From: Alkalihalobacillus sp. LMS6
Lineage (GTDB): Bacteria; Bacillota; Bacilli; Bacillales; Bacillaceae_D
Reading direction: 5' to 3'
Length of the DNA stretch: 64,000 nt
Assembly (NCBI RefSeq): GCF_024362765.1
Contig: NZ_CP093302.1
Location: forward strand, 802,001 to 866,000
Shown piece by piece: positions 17,654 to 28,252 of the stretch; the first letter of the stretch is position 1; each line of letters starts with the position of its first letter. Under the pieces are notes generated by a model. It did not search any database, had not been told where the DNA came from, and worked only from the letters and a program-made list of their open reading frames with translations. The translations under genes were made by a program, and so were the position numbers.

Positions 17654-18427
17654 GTGTCCTTCACTTTTATCAAAACAAGCGTTCAAAGCCGAATCGGGCG
17701 AATTGAACTAAATCGACCAGACCAATTAAATGCACTCAACCGGCAAATGGTCAACGAAATTGTTACAGCGTTAGAAGGGCATGATCGAAATGACGAGGTG
17801 AACGTCATTCTCATAACGGGCAAAGGGAAAGCGTTTAGCGCTGGAGCAGATATTGATGAGATGAAAGATCTATCGCCTGTCGACCTGGAGCGCTTGAATC
17901 AATTTGCGGACTGGGATCGGATCGGGATGATTAAAAAGCCGATCCTAAGTGCCGTTCAAGGAGTCGCGTTAGGTGGAGGATTTGAGCTTGTATTAAGCTG
18001 CGACCTTGTCTTAGCAACGGAAAAAACAATGTTTGCTTTTCCGGAAGTAACCATTGGCGTTATGCCTGGTGCTGGCGGAACACAACGCTTAACGAAACTC
18101 GTTGGCAAGACAAAAGCACTCGAATGGTTGTTAACTGGAGACCGCATTTCCGCTAAAGAAGCATTGCAGTACGGCATAATTAATAAAATTGTGCAACCGG
18201 AATTACTAGAAGAGGAAGCCATTCGTTTTGCTGAGCGGTTAGCGACACAGCCTGCGCTCTCACTTCGTTTGATTAAGGATGCGGTTCAAGTCGCTCAGCA
18301 TGCATCGGTCTATGACGGTATGCAACAGGAACGAAAGAATTTCTATCTTCTGTTTGCCTCCTATGATCAAAAAGAAGGCATGGAGGCGTTTGTTGATAAA
18401 AGGAAGCCGAAGTATGAAGGGAGATAA
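17654..18427 (+). CDS. paaF: Enoyl-CoA hydratase, PaaF type
   Basis: Crotonase-fold enzyme of 257 residues that should hydrate 2,3-dehydroadipyl-CoA. Both catalytic glutamates of hydratases are present, in LGGGFELVLSCD (near residue 113) and FPEVTIGVMPGAGGTQRL (near 133). KAFSAGADIDEM provides the first oxyanion-hole segment. The start is GTG 17654, two bases after the EthD stop, and the stop overlaps the next gene by one base. Confidence 0.9.
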   Translation: MSFTFIKTSVQSRIGRIELNRPDQLNALNRQMVNEIVTALEGHDRNDEVNVILITGKGKAFSAGADIDEMKDLSPVDLERLNQFADWDRIGMIKKPILSAVQGVALGGGFELVLSCDLVLATEKTMFAFPEVTIGVMPGAGGTQRLTKLVGKTKALEWLLTGDRISAKEALQYGIINKIVQPELLEEEAIRFAERLATQPALSLRLIKDAVQVAQHASVYDGMQQERKNFYLLFASYDQKEGMEAFVDKRKPKYEGR

Positions 18428-19197
18428 TGATGAGCGCTATTCTTTATGAGGAGCGAGACGGGTTAGGAATTATTACACTCAATCGACCAACAGCGTATAA
18501 CGCATTAACAAGCTCCATGTTGCAGCAGTTAAAGAAACAGCTAAGCGTAGCGGAGAAATCAGCGAGCGTCCGCTGTGTGGTGTTAACAGGAGCTGGGAAC
18601 GCATTTTGCTCGGGTCAGGATTTACATGATGTAAGCGAGGGTGCTGATCATGGTGAGATGCTTCGTCAGTTTTATGCACCTGTTATTCAGCAAATGAAAG
18701 CAAGTGAAAAACCGCTCATTGCAAATGTAAATGGTGTTGCCGCAGGTGCAGGCTTTAGTCTTGCACTAGCGTGTGATTTTCGTTTATTGCATGAAAAAGC
18801 GAGCTTTATCAATGCGTTTATTCATGTCGGCCTCGTCCCTGATTCTGGCAATCTTTACTTCTTACGTCGACTCATTGGTGAAGCAAAAACGATTGAGCTT
18901 GCGATGCTCGGTGAAAAAGTCTCAGCGAAAGAAGCGGAACGGTTGAATCTCGCTACGAGAGTCTACCAAGCTGAAGACTATCAAAACGAGGCACTCGCTT
19001 TTGCAAAGCATGTTGCAACGCTCCCTACAAAAGGGTTGGCTTTCATTAAACGTGGGTTAAACAAAACGGATGGCGAATTAAATGATTATTTGGAAATGGA
19101 AGCACAATTACAACGGCTAGCAGGTGAAACGAACGATCATCTAGAAGGTATTCAGGCATTCAAAGAAAAGCGCAAACCAATGTTTAACGGTTATTAA
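18427..19197 (+). CDS. paaG: 2-(1,2-epoxyphenyl)acetyl-CoA isomerase, PaaG
   Basis: Second crotonase paralogue, 256 residues. The first hydratase glutamate is replaced (AAGAGFSLALACD, Ser at that place), while an Asp remains in VGLVPDSGNLYFL. This pattern fits PaaG isomerases, which use an Asp and do not hydrate. It should convert the ring epoxide to oxepin-CoA and later shift a double bond in beta-oxidation. FCSGQDLHDV is the CoA-binding loop. Start ATG 18427 or 18430. Confidence 0.9.
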   Translation: MMSAILYEERDGLGIITLNRPTAYNALTSSMLQQLKKQLSVAEKSASVRCVVLTGAGNAFCSGQDLHDVSEGADHGEMLRQFYAPVIQQMKASEKPLIANVNGVAAGAGFSLALACDFRLLHEKASFINAFIHVGLVPDSGNLYFLRRLIGEAKTIELAMLGEKVSAKEAERLNLATRVYQAEDYQNEALAFAKHVATLPTKGLAFIKRGLNKTDGELNDYLEMEAQLQRLAGETNDHLEGIQAFKEKRKPMFNGY

Positions 19198-19231
19198 GTT
19201 TTGCACGAGAGAAGAAAGGAGAGCGTTTTTC

Positions 19232-20095
19232 ATGCAGTCAATAGCAGTCATTGGTTCAGGTGTGATGGGCAGAGGTATTGCTTATGTTGCGGCCAGGGCT
19301 GGTTTTCAAACCAACTTGGTAGACATTGATGATCAAGCGCTTGCTCAGGCAAAATCGTCCATTCAGACGCTTGTTCAAAAAGGACTTGATCGTGGCAAGA
19401 TTACAGAATACGAGAAAGATGTGATTCTGAACGGGCTTCAGTTTTATTCTTTCGTTGAACCCGCCGTATCGGATGTAGATGTGGTCATTGAAGCCGTCCC
19501 AGAAATAAGGAATAGTAAGCAAAAAGTGTTTGAGCAGATGGAGCAGTTTACGCGCTCGGACTGCTTATTTGCCACAAATACATCCACAATGAGTCCAACA
19601 GAAATAGGCTCTTACGGCAAGCGAGCAGAAAAAACGATTGCGATGCATTTTTTTAATCCAGTACATCAAATGAAGCTCGTCGAAATTGTACGCGGACTGG
19701 AAACGAGTGATGAAACCGTGGCGGCTGTTAAACAAATTGCTGATAAGATGGGCAAAGAGACGGTTGTAATTAATGAATTTCCTGGCTTTGTGACGAGTCG
19801 AATGAGTGCGCTTGTTGGAAATGAAGCATTTTTTATGTTGCAAGAAGGCTTAGGTACACCTGAAGAAATTGATAAAGCGATCAAATTAGGCCTGAATTAT
19901 CCGATGGGGCCGTTTGAATTAGGGGATCTTGTCGGACTCGACACTCGACTAAATAACTTAAAGTATTTGCACGAAAAACTCGGTGAAAAATATCGACCTG
20001 CACCGTTACTCGAACAATATGTGCAAGCAGGAAGGCTCGGTAGAAAATCAGGAAAAGGTGTGTTTGATTATACAAAAAATGAGGTGACGACATGA
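19232..20095 (+). CDS. paaH: 3-hydroxyadipyl-CoA dehydrogenase, PaaH type
   Basis: NAD-dependent 3-hydroxyacyl-CoA dehydrogenase, 287 residues. Rossmann motif VIGSGVMGRGIAYVAARAG at the N-terminus, FATNTSTMSPTEI near residue 112, catalytic His in AMHFFNPVH near 138, PGFVTSRM near 185. The C-terminal domain ends GRLGRKSGKGVFDY as in PaaH/HbdH. It overlaps the thiolase gene by 4 bases. General short-chain activity is equally possible; the operon position decides the pathway assignment. Confidence 0.9.
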   Translation: MQSIAVIGSGVMGRGIAYVAARAGFQTNLVDIDDQALAQAKSSIQTLVQKGLDRGKITEYEKDVILNGLQFYSFVEPAVSDVDVVIEAVPEIRNSKQKVFEQMEQFTRSDCLFATNTSTMSPTEIGSYGKRAEKTIAMHFFNPVHQMKLVEIVRGLETSDETVAAVKQIADKMGKETVVINEFPGFVTSRMSALVGNEAFFMLQEGLGTPEEIDKAIKLGLNYPMGPFELGDLVGLDTRLNNLKYLHEKLGEKYRPAPLLEQYVQAGRLGRKSGKGVFDYTKNEVTT

Positions 20096-21300
20096 ATGAA
20101 GTGGTCATTGTGGATGCAGCTCGAACGCCAATTGGTCGCTATAAAGGTGGGTTGAAAACCGTTCGTCCTGACGACTTGGCGGCGACTGTTATTAAAGCAC
20201 TTATAGAACGAAACCCGCTGGTGCAGCCAGATTTGATTGAAGAAGTGGTAATGGGCAATGCCAACGGTGCTGGAGAGGAAAATCGAAATGTAGCTAGAAT
20301 GTCTGCGCTACTTGCTGGTTTGCCGCAAGAAGTTGCTGGCACAACGATTAATCGCTTATGCGGATCTGGCCTCGATGCTATTTTGTATGCAGCGAGATGT
20401 ATCGCTGTTGGTGATGGGGACGTCTTTATTGCTGGTGGAACCGAAAGCATGACAAGAGCACCTTACGTGATGGCAAAGCCGGAAATGGACTATCCAAGAG
20501 GGTCGATGGAGTTGCTAGATACAACGATTGGCTGGCGCTTTACGAACTCAGCTCTAGAAGAAAAATACGGCGCAGATTCTATGCCGAAAACAGCGGACAA
20601 TGTAGCCGAACGGTTTACCATATCCAGAGAAAGACAAGATCAGTTTGCTTATACGAGTCAACAACGCGCTCACCAAGCAATGGAATCGAATCGGTTTGCA
20701 GATGAACTAATTCCTGTGTCATATAAAGACAAAAAAGGGAATACCATCACGATTGATCAAGATGAGCACCCACGTCCACAATCAAGCATGGAGAAGCTAC
20801 AAAGCTTAAAGCCACTCTTTCCAAATGGAACGGTTACGGCTGGTAACGCTTCTGGTGTGAATGATGGAGCAAGTGCGGTCCTATTAATGTCCGCTGCGAA
20901 GGCTAAAGAATTAGGGTTAAAACCACTTGCGCGCTATAAAAGTAGCGGTGTGGCAGGTGTAGAGCCAGCGATTATGGGTATTGGACCAATAACAGCAACT
21001 GAAAAAGCTTTGTCCCGAGCGGATTTAACGGTAAAGGACCTCGATGTCGTTGAGCTCAATGAAGCCTTTGCGGCACAAGCACTAGCTTGTATAGATGGTC
21101 TAAAACTTGATTCTACTAAGGTGAATGTGAATGGTGGCGCCATTGCGTTCGGTCACCCGCTTGGAGCAAGTGGAGCACGGATTGTGACGACTTTAGTACA
21201 TGAAATGAAGCGTTCACATGCTCAATATGGATTAGCTACGATGTGTATTGGTGTCGGTCAAGGGATTGCAGCTATTTTTGAACGAGTAGAAGAGGAATAA
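20092..21300 (+). CDS. paaJ: 3-oxoadipyl-CoA thiolase, PaaJ type
   Basis: Cleaves 3-oxoadipyl-CoA, and probably the 3-oxo-5,6-dehydrosuberyl-CoA intermediate, to acetyl-CoA plus shortened acyl-CoA. At 402 residues it has all thiolase signatures: nucleophile Cys in [13 protein letters not shown] near residue 90, [18 protein letters not shown] near 350 with the catalytic His, and CIGVGQG near 387 with the second Cys. It is the last enzyme of the paa operon before paaX. No strong terminator is seen in the 100-base gap that follows. Confidence 0.93.
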   Translation: MNEVVIVDAARTPIGRYKGGLKTVRPDDLAATVIKALIERNPLVQPDLIEEVVMGNANGAGEENRNVARMSALLAGLPQEVAGTTINRLCGSGLDAILYAARCIAVGDGDVFIAGGTESMTRAPYVMAKPEMDYPRGSMELLDTTIGWRFTNSALEEKYGADSMPKTADNVAERFTISRERQDQFAYTSQQRAHQAMESNRFADELIPVSYKDKKGNTITIDQDEHPRPQSSMEKLQSLKPLFPNGTVTAGNASGVNDGASAVLLMSAAKAKELGLKPLARYKSSGVAGVEPAIMGIGPITATEKALSRADLTVKDLDVVELNEAFAAQALACIDGLKLDSTKVNVNGGAIAFGHPLGASGARIVTTLVHEMKRSHAQYGLATMCIGVGQGIAAIFERVEEE

Positions 21301-21352
21301 CACGATTCTGATTGTGTCAAAATCAAAACTTTTCCAAATCCTCCATAAGCGA

Positions 21353-21358
21353 TATAAT
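21353..21358 (+). promoter_or_regulatory. -10 box of a probable paaX promoter
   Basis: Consensus TATAAT. The -35 region (TTTTCC at 17-base spacing) is poor, so the promoter may be weak or activated. Confidence 0.45.
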
Positions 21359-21369
21359 CGATCTTAAGG

Positions 21370-21388
21370 TTCCGTTTTAAATCTGTTA
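21370..21388 (+). promoter_or_regulatory. Candidate PaaX operator upstream of paaX
   Basis: TTCCGTTTTAAATCTGTTA, 17 of 19 bases identical to 12000-12018, immediately downstream of the -10 box. Suggests autoregulation of paaX along with the paa operon. Confidence 0.5.
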
Positions 21389-21403
21389 GAGAGAGTGAAG
21401 GAT

Positions 21404-22285
21404 ATGAGTGCAAATACACAATCTATGATTTTTACAATCTATGGAGACTATATTCGCCATTATGGAAGCAAAATTTGGATTGGAAGTTTAATTAAGCTAT
21501 TAAAAGAATTTGGACATAATGAACAGGCCGTCCGCGTTGCTGTATCACGTATGGTTAAACAAGGGTGGTTGTTGTCAGAGCGAAAAGGCACAAAAAGCTT
21601 TTATTCATTGACAGCTCGTGGAGTGGCTCGCATGGATGAGGCAGGGGATCGGATTTTTAAATTTGAAGATCATGCCTGGGATGGGAAGTGGCGGATGTTG
21701 CTTTATAAAATTCCAGAAGATCAACGTCAAATCCGTGATGAGTTAAGGAAAGAACTGTTATGGAGTGGGTTTGGAAGCTTTTCAGCATCTTGTTGGATCT
21801 CTCCCAACCCGTTAGAAGAACGTGTGCAGGCGCTAATTGATAAGTACGATATTAAAGAGTATGTCGACTTTTTTGAGGCGGTTTACAAGAGCGAAGATAA
21901 TCTAAACCTCGTTGAAAAAAGTTGGCAGCTTACAGAGATTGAGCAAAAATATGAAGCATTTGTAGCACAATATTCACGTTCGTTCATTGCTCATCAAGCT
22001 GCAATTAAACAAAACGTACTGTCAGACGCAGATTGTTTTGTTGTGCGAACCAATCTCGTTCATGAATACAGAAAGTTTTTATTCATTGACCCGGGTCTTC
22101 CAAAGGATTTATTGCCGCCGAATTGGAATGGACGAGAGGCGAAACTCCTTTTTGGGCAGTACTATCGCTTGTTAGCAGAGCCAGCGAGTCGTTTTTTTGA
22201 AGCCGTGTTTGAAGAAGATAATGACTTAGCTTTTAAAGAATCTGGCTATGATGCTCATAGTCATCCACTGATTGTAGAAGAATAG
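21404..22285 (+). CDS. paaX: PaaX-family transcriptional repressor
   Basis: About 293 residues. The N-terminal winged helix contains TIYGDYIRHYGSKIWIGSL and the recognition region EQAVRVAVSRMVKQGWL, both typical of PaaX; the middle domain has WRMLLYKIPEDQRQIRDEL and a Cas2-like fold in relatives; the C-terminal domain has LVHEYRKFLFIDPGLPKDL. PaaX proteins repress phenylacetate genes and are released by phenylacetyl-CoA. ATG 21404 is preferred over GTG 21395, though neither has an ideal ribosome binding site. It follows paaJ and precedes an enzyme gene by 10 bases. Confidence 0.92.
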   Translation: MSANTQSMIFTIYGDYIRHYGSKIWIGSLIKLLKEFGHNEQAVRVAVSRMVKQGWLLSERKGTKSFYSLTARGVARMDEAGDRIFKFEDHAWDGKWRMLLYKIPEDQRQIRDELRKELLWSGFGSFSASCWISPNPLEERVQALIDKYDIKEYVDFFEAVYKSEDNLNLVEKSWQLTEIEQKYEAFVAQYSRSFIAHQAAIKQNVLSDADCFVVRTNLVHEYRKFLFIDPGLPKDLLPPNWNGREAKLLFGQYYRLLAEPASRFFEAVFEEDNDLAFKESGYDAHSHPLIVEE

Positions 22286-22295
22286 GAGGGCAGAA

Positions 22296-23237
22296 ATGGT
22301 AATCCGATTATTAAACATACAGTACCCGATCATTCAAGGGGGAATGGGAAACATTAGTGATCCCATTCTCGTGGCTGCCGTTTCTGAAGCTGGTGGGCTA
22401 GGCACAATTGGTTGCGGCACACTTTCCGCCATACAAGTGAATGAAAAAATTGTAGAGACGAGAAAGCGAACGACAAAGCCAATTGCGCTAAATATACCGC
22501 TTGCTGTTAACGAATACCGAGAAGAATTAATTGAATTGGCAATAAACGAGAGGATACCCGTTGTCTCATTATCTGCGGGCAATCCTCAACCCTTTATTTC
22601 ACGGTTAAAACAGCATGGAATTACCGTAATATGTGTGGTTGCGACAGTTAAGCAAGGAAGAAAAGCAGAAGAAGCCGGTGCAGATCTTCTTGTAGCTGAA
22701 GGGTTTGAAGCGGCAGGCATTAACGCCATACAAGAAATGACAACGCTTACATTAATCCCGCAACTCGTTTCACATGTTCACATTCCTGTTGTAGCAGCAG
22801 GAGGCATTGGGGACGGAAAAGGGTTAGCGGCTGTATTGATGTTAGGAGCGAGCGGAGTTCAGATGGGAACGCGCTTTATTGCCACACAGGATGCACCTTA
22901 CAGCCAGCGTTATAAAGAAAAACTTCTTAACGCCACAGATCAATCCACGCTCGTTTTAGGGCGAGCGCATGGTCAAGTAAGACGGGTATTAAAAGGAGTT
23001 TATACAGAACATATACACAAGCATGAACGAGGTTATAGCCCCGATGAATATCAAACCCTTACATCAGAGGATGCTCACCAAAAAGGGGCAATTGACGGCA
23101 ATGACGAGCAAGGCTTTATGAACGGAGGGCAAGTGGCTGGTCTCATTAACGATTTACCAACTGTAAAGAACTTATTAGACACCATGATTGCAGAAGCGAA
23201 GGCTATCATGCAAGAAAACATGTCGCTCTTGGGCTAA
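22296..23237 (+). CDS. Nitronate monooxygenase / FabK-like FMN enzyme
   Basis: A 313-residue TIM-barrel flavoprotein. YPIIQGGMGNISDPILVAAV opens the barrel, VVAAGGIGDGKGLAAVLMLG near residue 167 binds FMN phosphate and GVQMGTRFIAT follows. These are shared by nitronate monooxygenases, FabK and related reductases, so the substrate is unclear. It is 10 bases after paaX. A role in clearing nitronates or in reducing an aromatic-pathway enoyl product are both possible, and neither is shown. Confidence 0.85.
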   Translation: MVIRLLNIQYPIIQGGMGNISDPILVAAVSEAGGLGTIGCGTLSAIQVNEKIVETRKRTTKPIALNIPLAVNEYREELIELAINERIPVVSLSAGNPQPFISRLKQHGITVICVVATVKQGRKAEEAGADLLVAEGFEAAGINAIQEMTTLTLIPQLVSHVHIPVVAAGGIGDGKGLAAVLMLGASGVQMGTRFIATQDAPYSQRYKEKLLNATDQSTLVLGRAHGQVRRVLKGVYTEHIHKHERGYSPDEYQTLTSEDAHQKGAIDGNDEQGFMNGGQVAGLINDLPTVKNLLDTMIAEAKAIMQENMSLLG

Positions 23238-23257
23238 ATCCAAACAAGGAGGCTTTC

Positions 23258-24619
23258 ATGGCTAAAAAAAGAGAATATGGTGCAATTCATCCCGGAATTA
23301 AATGGGGACCATTTACAATGAGAATTCCTGGCGTGCATATTGGTTGGACGCCAAGTCAACTATTTCAAGGAGGTCTGCTTCTTCTTGCGACAAGTGGTTC
23401 TGTCACTCCACTTGTGATGCAATATTTTGATGTATCTTTTGAAGTTGCATGGACACTCGGATTAATCTTCTTGTTCTTTGTTGTCGCTCAAACGATTTTC
23501 TTTGGAGATGTATATGCGGCAGGAGCGATCACGCCAGCTCTGCCAATCACACTTGCCTTCGTAGCGACACTCACGCCTGGTGTAGACGTCATACATGCAT
23601 TGACAGCACTCTATCTAATGTGCGCACTTATCTTTTTATTTTTTGGAGCGACAGGCCTTGGGTTGAAATTTAATCAGCTCGTTCCTAACGTGTTAAAAGC
23701 AGGAATCATTATGGGCGGGGCGATCGCTGCATTCCGAACGGAGTTAGATCGACTTCCAACGATGCCCTTTACATTAGTAACAGCTTGGGCTATTACGTTA
23801 TTTCTCTTATATTCTCTACCTTTTAAACAATTATCTAGTACAAAACTTAAAATCTTTGTTGCAGGAAACGCGATGTTAGTGGGGCTTGTCTTTGCAACCG
23901 GCGTTGGCCTATTTACAGAGGAACTTTCGTTTTCATTGACGTGGGGATTCTTTATTCCGCCAATTGCTGAGACATTCAGCACTTTATCAATTTGGTCAAT
24001 TGGGGTACCATCATGGGGAGTCTTTCTTTCTGTCTTACCACTTGCTATCTTAATCTATATTTTGGCTTTTAGTGATCTTTTAATCGGTGATACGTTAATG
24101 AAAGGAGCAGACCAAATTCGGAAGGACGAAAAAATTGACGTAAATGCGACGAGAAGTCACTATGCACTAGCAGCTAGAAATTTTTTACAAGTCATAACCG
24201 TTGGGCCAATGCTATGGATGCACGGTCCCATTTGGGTAGGGGTTCAAGTGTTTATTATTGAACGATACAAGCAAGGTCGCAAGATTATGGATACGATTTA
24301 CGCCGGGCCAATGAATTTTTACATCTTGGCGATTCCGCTTGGGTTCCTCTTACCTGTAATCTCAATTATTACGCCATTATTTCCTGTTGCCTTATCTGTT
24401 GCGCTTCTACTTACAGGATTTGCGTGTGCATATGTGGCAATGTCAATGGTAGAAGATCAAACCACAGGTGGAATGATTCTAATTATTGGGATGGTAACGG
24501 CTTTTCTTGGTGCGGCTTGGGGACTAGGTGTTGGTCTTGTGTTGTACATATTACTTATTGGACTTACAGGTAAAAAAGAAGACAAAAGAAAAATGGAGGC
24601 AGAAAAAGAAATCTCGTAG
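23258..24619 (+). CDS. Putative permease, NCS2/SulP-like fold
   Basis: A 453-residue integral membrane protein with around 12-14 hydrophobic segments from residue 35 onwards. Its pattern (Gly/Pro-rich half-helices such as [15 protein letters not shown] near residue 85 and [20 protein letters not shown] near 270) resembles the nucleobase-ascorbate/SLC26-like group, but I cannot name a subfamily with confidence. It follows the FMN enzyme by 20 bases and precedes an amino-acid transporter, so it may import an aromatic or organic-acid substrate. Confidence 0.6.
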   Translation: MAKKREYGAIHPGIKWGPFTMRIPGVHIGWTPSQLFQGGLLLLATSGSVTPLVMQYFDVSFEVAWTLGLIFLFFVVAQTIFFGDVYAAGAITPALPITLAFVATLTPGVDVIHALTALYLMCALIFLFFGATGLGLKFNQLVPNVLKAGIIMGGAIAAFRTELDRLPTMPFTLVTAWAITLFLLYSLPFKQLSSTKLKIFVAGNAMLVGLVFATGVGLFTEELSFSLTWGFFIPPIAETFSTLSIWSIGVPSWGVFLSVLPLAILIYILAFSDLLIGDTLMKGADQIRKDEKIDVNATRSHYALAARNFLQVITVGPMLWMHGPIWVGVQVFIIERYKQGRKIMDTIYAGPMNFYILAIPLGFLLPVISIITPLFPVALSVALLLTGFACAYVAMSMVEDQTTGGMILIIGMVTAFLGAAWGLGVGLVLYILLIGLTGKKEDKRKMEAEKEIS

Positions 24620-24659
24620 AATAGATAGAGTATCGGATTTAATAGGAAGGAGTCGAAAC

Positions 24660-26018
24660 ATGGAAAAACAACAGTGGTCCTCAAAGTATGGCTTTATATT
24701 AGCTGCAGCTGGATCTGCAATTGGGCTTGGTGCAATATGGAAATTCCCTTATGTAGCTGGAGAAAATGGTGGGGGCGCGTTTTTCCTAATCTTTATTTTG
24801 TTCACACTGCTAGTCGGTTTGCCTCTCTTAATCGGAGAGTTCGTCATTGGTCGGAGTACACAAAAAAATGCTGTCGATTCATACAAAACGATTGCTCCAG
24901 GAACTTCATGGTATTTACTAGGGAGACTTGGAATGGTAACTGCTTTTCTCTTACTCTCTTTTTACAGCGTCGTCGGCGGTTGGATTTTACTTTACATCTG
25001 GAAAGTAATTACAGGTCAGCTTTCAGGGCTTGATGGTGCTGAATATGGGGACATCTTAAACCAGACGATTGCCGATCCGGTTTTAGCGATAGTCGGACAT
25101 TTGATTTTTATGGTTCTGGTTATGGCTGTAGTCTCAAGAGGTGTGCAAAAAGGGATTGAAAAAGCCAGTGTTATTATGATGCCAGCCTTATTTATTTTAT
25201 TCTTAGTAATTGTCGTTCGCTCTGTCACATTAGATGGCGCAATGGAAGGAATATCGTTTTTACTCGTACCTGATTTCAGTTCTTTAACCGGTGAAGGGGT
25301 CTTGTTTGCCATGGGGCAATCATTCTTCGCCCTTAGTTTAGGGATTTCAGTCATGGTGACATACAGTTCGTATTTATCAAAGCAAGAGAATTTGGTGCAG
25401 TCTGCAAGTGCGATTGTCATTATGAATTTCCTTGTAGCCCTTCTTGCAGGGCTAGCGATATTCCCTGCTGTCTTCTCATTTGGACTAAGTCCTGCCGAGG
25501 GACCAGCACTCATTTTTGCTGTCTTGCCGACTGTATTTAGCCAAATGCCGTTTGGAATGGGCTTCCTCTTAATCTTTTTGATCTTATTCTTATTTGCAGC
25601 ATTGACATCCGCGTTTTCAATGATTGAAATTATTGTTGCGGCTCAAACGAAAGGTGATGAGCGCAAACGTGCGAAATCAACATGGTTAATTGGACTCGCA
25701 ATCTTTGTTGTAGGTATTCCTTCTGCTTTGTCTTATGGTATTTGGTCAGACGTCACCATTTTTGGGCGAATCATATTTGACGCGGTCGACTTTTTAGTCA
25801 GTAATATCTTATTGCCTGTAGGGGCATTATTAATTGCCTTATTCATCCCGTTAAGAATGAAGAAAGAAGTACTATTAAAAGAATTTACTTCAGGTAATTC
25901 AAAAGGTCGCAAGTTGTTTGCTGCATGGTTGTTGTTTATTCGAATTGTTGTACCAATCGCGATTATTTTCGTTTTTATCCACGCGTTAGGTGGCTTTAAT
26001 TGGTTAATAGGAGAATAA
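24660..26018 (+). CDS. Neurotransmitter:sodium symporter family amino-acid transporter
   Basis: Sodium-coupled amino-acid symporter of about 452 residues with 11-12 membrane helices. The family hallmark [20 protein letters not shown] is in helix 1, where the first Na+ and substrate bind; [16 protein letters not shown] in helix 6 lines the same site. AGGAAGGAG at 24644-24652 sets the ATG at 24660. Bacterial relatives such as MhsT and TnaT carry hydrophobic and aromatic amino acids. Being 13 bases before phenylalanine dehydrogenase, this one probably imports phenylalanine. Confidence 0.9.
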   Translation: MEKQQWSSKYGFILAAAGSAIGLGAIWKFPYVAGENGGGAFFLIFILFTLLVGLPLLIGEFVIGRSTQKNAVDSYKTIAPGTSWYLLGRLGMVTAFLLLSFYSVVGGWILLYIWKVITGQLSGLDGAEYGDILNQTIADPVLAIVGHLIFMVLVMAVVSRGVQKGIEKASVIMMPALFILFLVIVVRSVTLDGAMEGISFLLVPDFSSLTGEGVLFAMGQSFFALSLGISVMVTYSSYLSKQENLVQSASAIVIMNFLVALLAGLAIFPAVFSFGLSPAEGPALIFAVLPTVFSQMPFGMGFLLIFLILFLFAALTSAFSMIEIIVAAQTKGDERKRAKSTWLIGLAIFVVGIPSALSYGIWSDVTIFGRIIFDAVDFLVSNILLPVGALLIALFIPLRMKKEVLLKEFTSGNSKGRKLFAAWLLFIRIVVPIAIIFVFIHALGGFNWLIGE

Positions 26019-26031
26019 GAAAGGATGAATC

Positions 26032-27189
26032 ATGATGGAATTAACAAGTGATCAAGCTTTGCTTCAGTGGGATATTTTTCAGGAAATGTCTGAACATGAA
26101 CAAGTCGTTTTCTGCAATGATCAAGAAAGTGGTTTGAAAGCCATTATTGCCATTCATGACACAACACTCGGCCCCGCCCTTGGCGGGTGCCGGATGTTTC
26201 CTTATCGTACGACAGAGGAAGCATTAGAAGATGTCTTACGATTATCTCGAGGGATGACAAAAAAATGTGCCGCAGCCGATGTAGATTTTGGAGGAGGAAA
26301 GGCCGTCATTATTGGTGACCCAGCTAAAGATAAATCACCCGAGCTATTTCGAGCGTTTGGTCAGTTTGTAGAATCACTTGGTGGACGTTTTTATACAGGT
26401 ACAGATATGGGCACGACAATGGATGATTTTGTTCATGCGATGAAAGAAACGCGCTGTATCGTGGGTGTACCTGAAGAATTTGGTGGGAGTGGTGATTCTT
26501 CAGTACCAACGGCTGAAGGTGTCATCAATAGTGTAAAAGCAGTGAATTACGTGTTGTATGGGGATCAAAATCTCTCAGGAAAATCGTTTGCCATTCAAGG
26601 ATTGGGAAAAGTAGGGTATAAAGTAGCTGTTGCGTTACTTCGAGCTGGAGCTGACTTGTACGTAACAGATTTGCAACCGGCGATTTGCGTAGAGCTAAAA
26701 GAATTAGGAAAGACCCTTGGTCAAGATGTGCAGATTGTGGATGGAGACGACATCTATCGTGTGAAGGCAGATGTGTTTGTTCCTTGTGCACGAGGGGGAA
26801 TCTTAAATGATCATACGATCTCTAAATTGAATGTTCGTGCAATTGCCGGTTCTGCCAATAATCAGTTAAAAGAAGCGCGTCATGCAGAGGTATTGTTGCA
26901 AAAAGGAATCCTTTATGCACCGGATTATATCGTGAACGGTGGTGGGCTTATACAAGTCGCTGATGAGTTGTATGGAAGCAACAAGAAGCGTGTTGGTGCA
27001 AAGACACAGGCAATTTATCACACGCTCGTTGATGTGTTAACGACGGCAAAAGAAGATCAAATTTCGACGGAGAAAGCTGCTGAACAATTTGTTGAACAGC
27101 GAATGTCTAGCCGCTCAAAGCGGAATAATTTTTTCACAGGACAACTACGACCAAAGTGGACCATTCGACAAGAGAAAGGACTGTTTTAA
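26032..27189 (+). CDS. Phenylalanine dehydrogenase
   Basis: NAD-dependent oxidative deaminase, here called phenylalanine dehydrogenase rather than leucine dehydrogenase. [17 protein letters not shown] (near residue 42), catalytic lysines at 78 and 90 ([15 protein letters not shown]), Asp125 in [12 protein letters not shown] and the Rossmann [10 protein letters not shown] (near 190) define the family. [13 protein letters not shown], with Leu where leucine dehydrogenases have Val (GVINVADE), and [17 protein letters not shown] match the Lysinibacillus sphaericus phenylalanine enzyme as I remember it. Product: phenylpyruvate plus ammonia. The oxoacid dehydrogenase gene starts 2 bases after its stop. 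Confidence 0.88.
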   Translation: MMELTSDQALLQWDIFQEMSEHEQVVFCNDQESGLKAIIAIHDTTLGPALGGCRMFPYRTTEEALEDVLRLSRGMTKKCAAADVDFGGGKAVIIGDPAKDKSPELFRAFGQFVESLGGRFYTGTDMGTTMDDFVHAMKETRCIVGVPEEFGGSGDSSVPTAEGVINSVKAVNYVLYGDQNLSGKSFAIQGLGKVGYKVAVALLRAGADLYVTDLQPAICVELKELGKTLGQDVQIVDGDDIYRVKADVFVPCARGGILNDHTISKLNVRAIAGSANNQLKEARHAEVLLQKGILYAPDYIVNGGGLIQVADELYGSNKKRVGAKTQAIYHTLVDVLTTAKEDQISTEKAAEQFVEQRMSSRSKRNNFFTGQLRPKWTIRQEKGLF

Positions 27190-27190
27190 T

Positions 27191-28252
27191 ATGAATGAAT
27201 TTCCGATGGTGCAGTATATTGACCAAGAAGGCAAGTGGGTTAGTGATGAGGAAAAGCTGAGTCGGGAACAGTTAAGAATGTTCTATTATCATATGCTGAG
27301 AATTCGAACGTTCGATAAAAAGGCCGTGACGTTACAACGGCAAGGAAGGCTTGGGACGTACGCTCTTTTTGAAGGCCAAGAAGCAGCTCAAGTTGGAAGT
27401 GCACTCGCATTAGAAAGCAACGATTGGGTATTTCCGACGTATCGCGATCATGGCGCAACTTTAACGTTTGGTGCGGATATGGCAAAGACATTCCTTTATT
27501 GGAACGGAAGACTTGAAGGTTGTGTGCCACCTGAGGGAAAACGAATTTTTCCACCAGCTGTGCCAATTGCGACGCAAATTCCCCACGCTGTAGGTGTAGG
27601 AATGACCGAAAAACGAAAAGGAACTGGCGCCATTTCGATTGCTTATTTTGGAGACGGAGCGACATCGGAAGGAGATTTTCATGAAGGACTCAATTTTGGA
27701 AGCGTATTCAAAACACCGACGATCTTCTTTTGCCAAAATAATGGATTTGCCATCTCCGTCCCGTTTGAAAAGCAAATGAACTCAGAAACCATTGCCCAGA
27801 AATCTGTTGCCTATGGGATTCCGGGAATCCGTATTGATGGAAACGACTGCGTGGCTGTCTATCAAACGGTCAAAAAAGCAGCAGAACGAGCGAGAGCTGG
27901 TGAGGGGCCAACATTAATTGAGGCGATGACGTGGCGCTATGGTGCACATACCACAGCAGACGACCCGACAAAATACCGCGATCAAACGATAAGTGACGAG
28001 CGGAGAAAAACAACCGACCCTGTCACAAGACTAGCGCTTTATATGAAGAATGAAGGTCTGTGGGATGATGATTGGGCACAATCGCTAGAAGAAGAGATTA
28101 CGGCAGAGGTAAATGAAGCAGTCGAAAAAATGGAAGCGTTCTCAAAACCTGATGTGAACGACTTGTTTGATCATGTATTCGCAACGCCTGTTTGGCCAAT
28201 TGAGGAGCAAAAAACAAAGTACTTAAACCATTTAAAAGGAGTGAACGCATAA
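27191..28252 (+). CDS. 2-oxoacid dehydrogenase E1 component, alpha subunit
   Basis: Thiamine diphosphate-dependent decarboxylase subunit, 353 residues. The ThDP motif starts at GDGATSEGDFHEGLNFGSVF (near residue 155) and ends about 26 residues later in CQNN; YRYGAHTTADDPTKYR near 275 is a phosphorylation-loop equivalent. It follows phenylalanine dehydrogenase directly (AAAGGA at 27175-27180, ATG 27191), which implies that its keto-acid is phenylpyruvate. By sequence alone, pyruvate or branched-chain oxoacids cannot be excluded. Confidence 0.9.
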   Translation: MNEFPMVQYIDQEGKWVSDEEKLSREQLRMFYYHMLRIRTFDKKAVTLQRQGRLGTYALFEGQEAAQVGSALALESNDWVFPTYRDHGATLTFGADMAKTFLYWNGRLEGCVPPEGKRIFPPAVPIATQIPHAVGVGMTEKRKGTGAISIAYFGDGATSEGDFHEGLNFGSVFKTPTIFFCQNNGFAISVPFEKQMNSETIAQKSVAYGIPGIRIDGNDCVAVYQTVKKAAERARAGEGPTLIEAMTWRYGAHTTADDPTKYRDQTISDERRKTTDPVTRLALYMKNEGLWDDDWAQSLEEEITAEVNEAVEKMEAFSKPDVNDLFDHVFATPVWPIEEQKTKYLNHLKGVNA

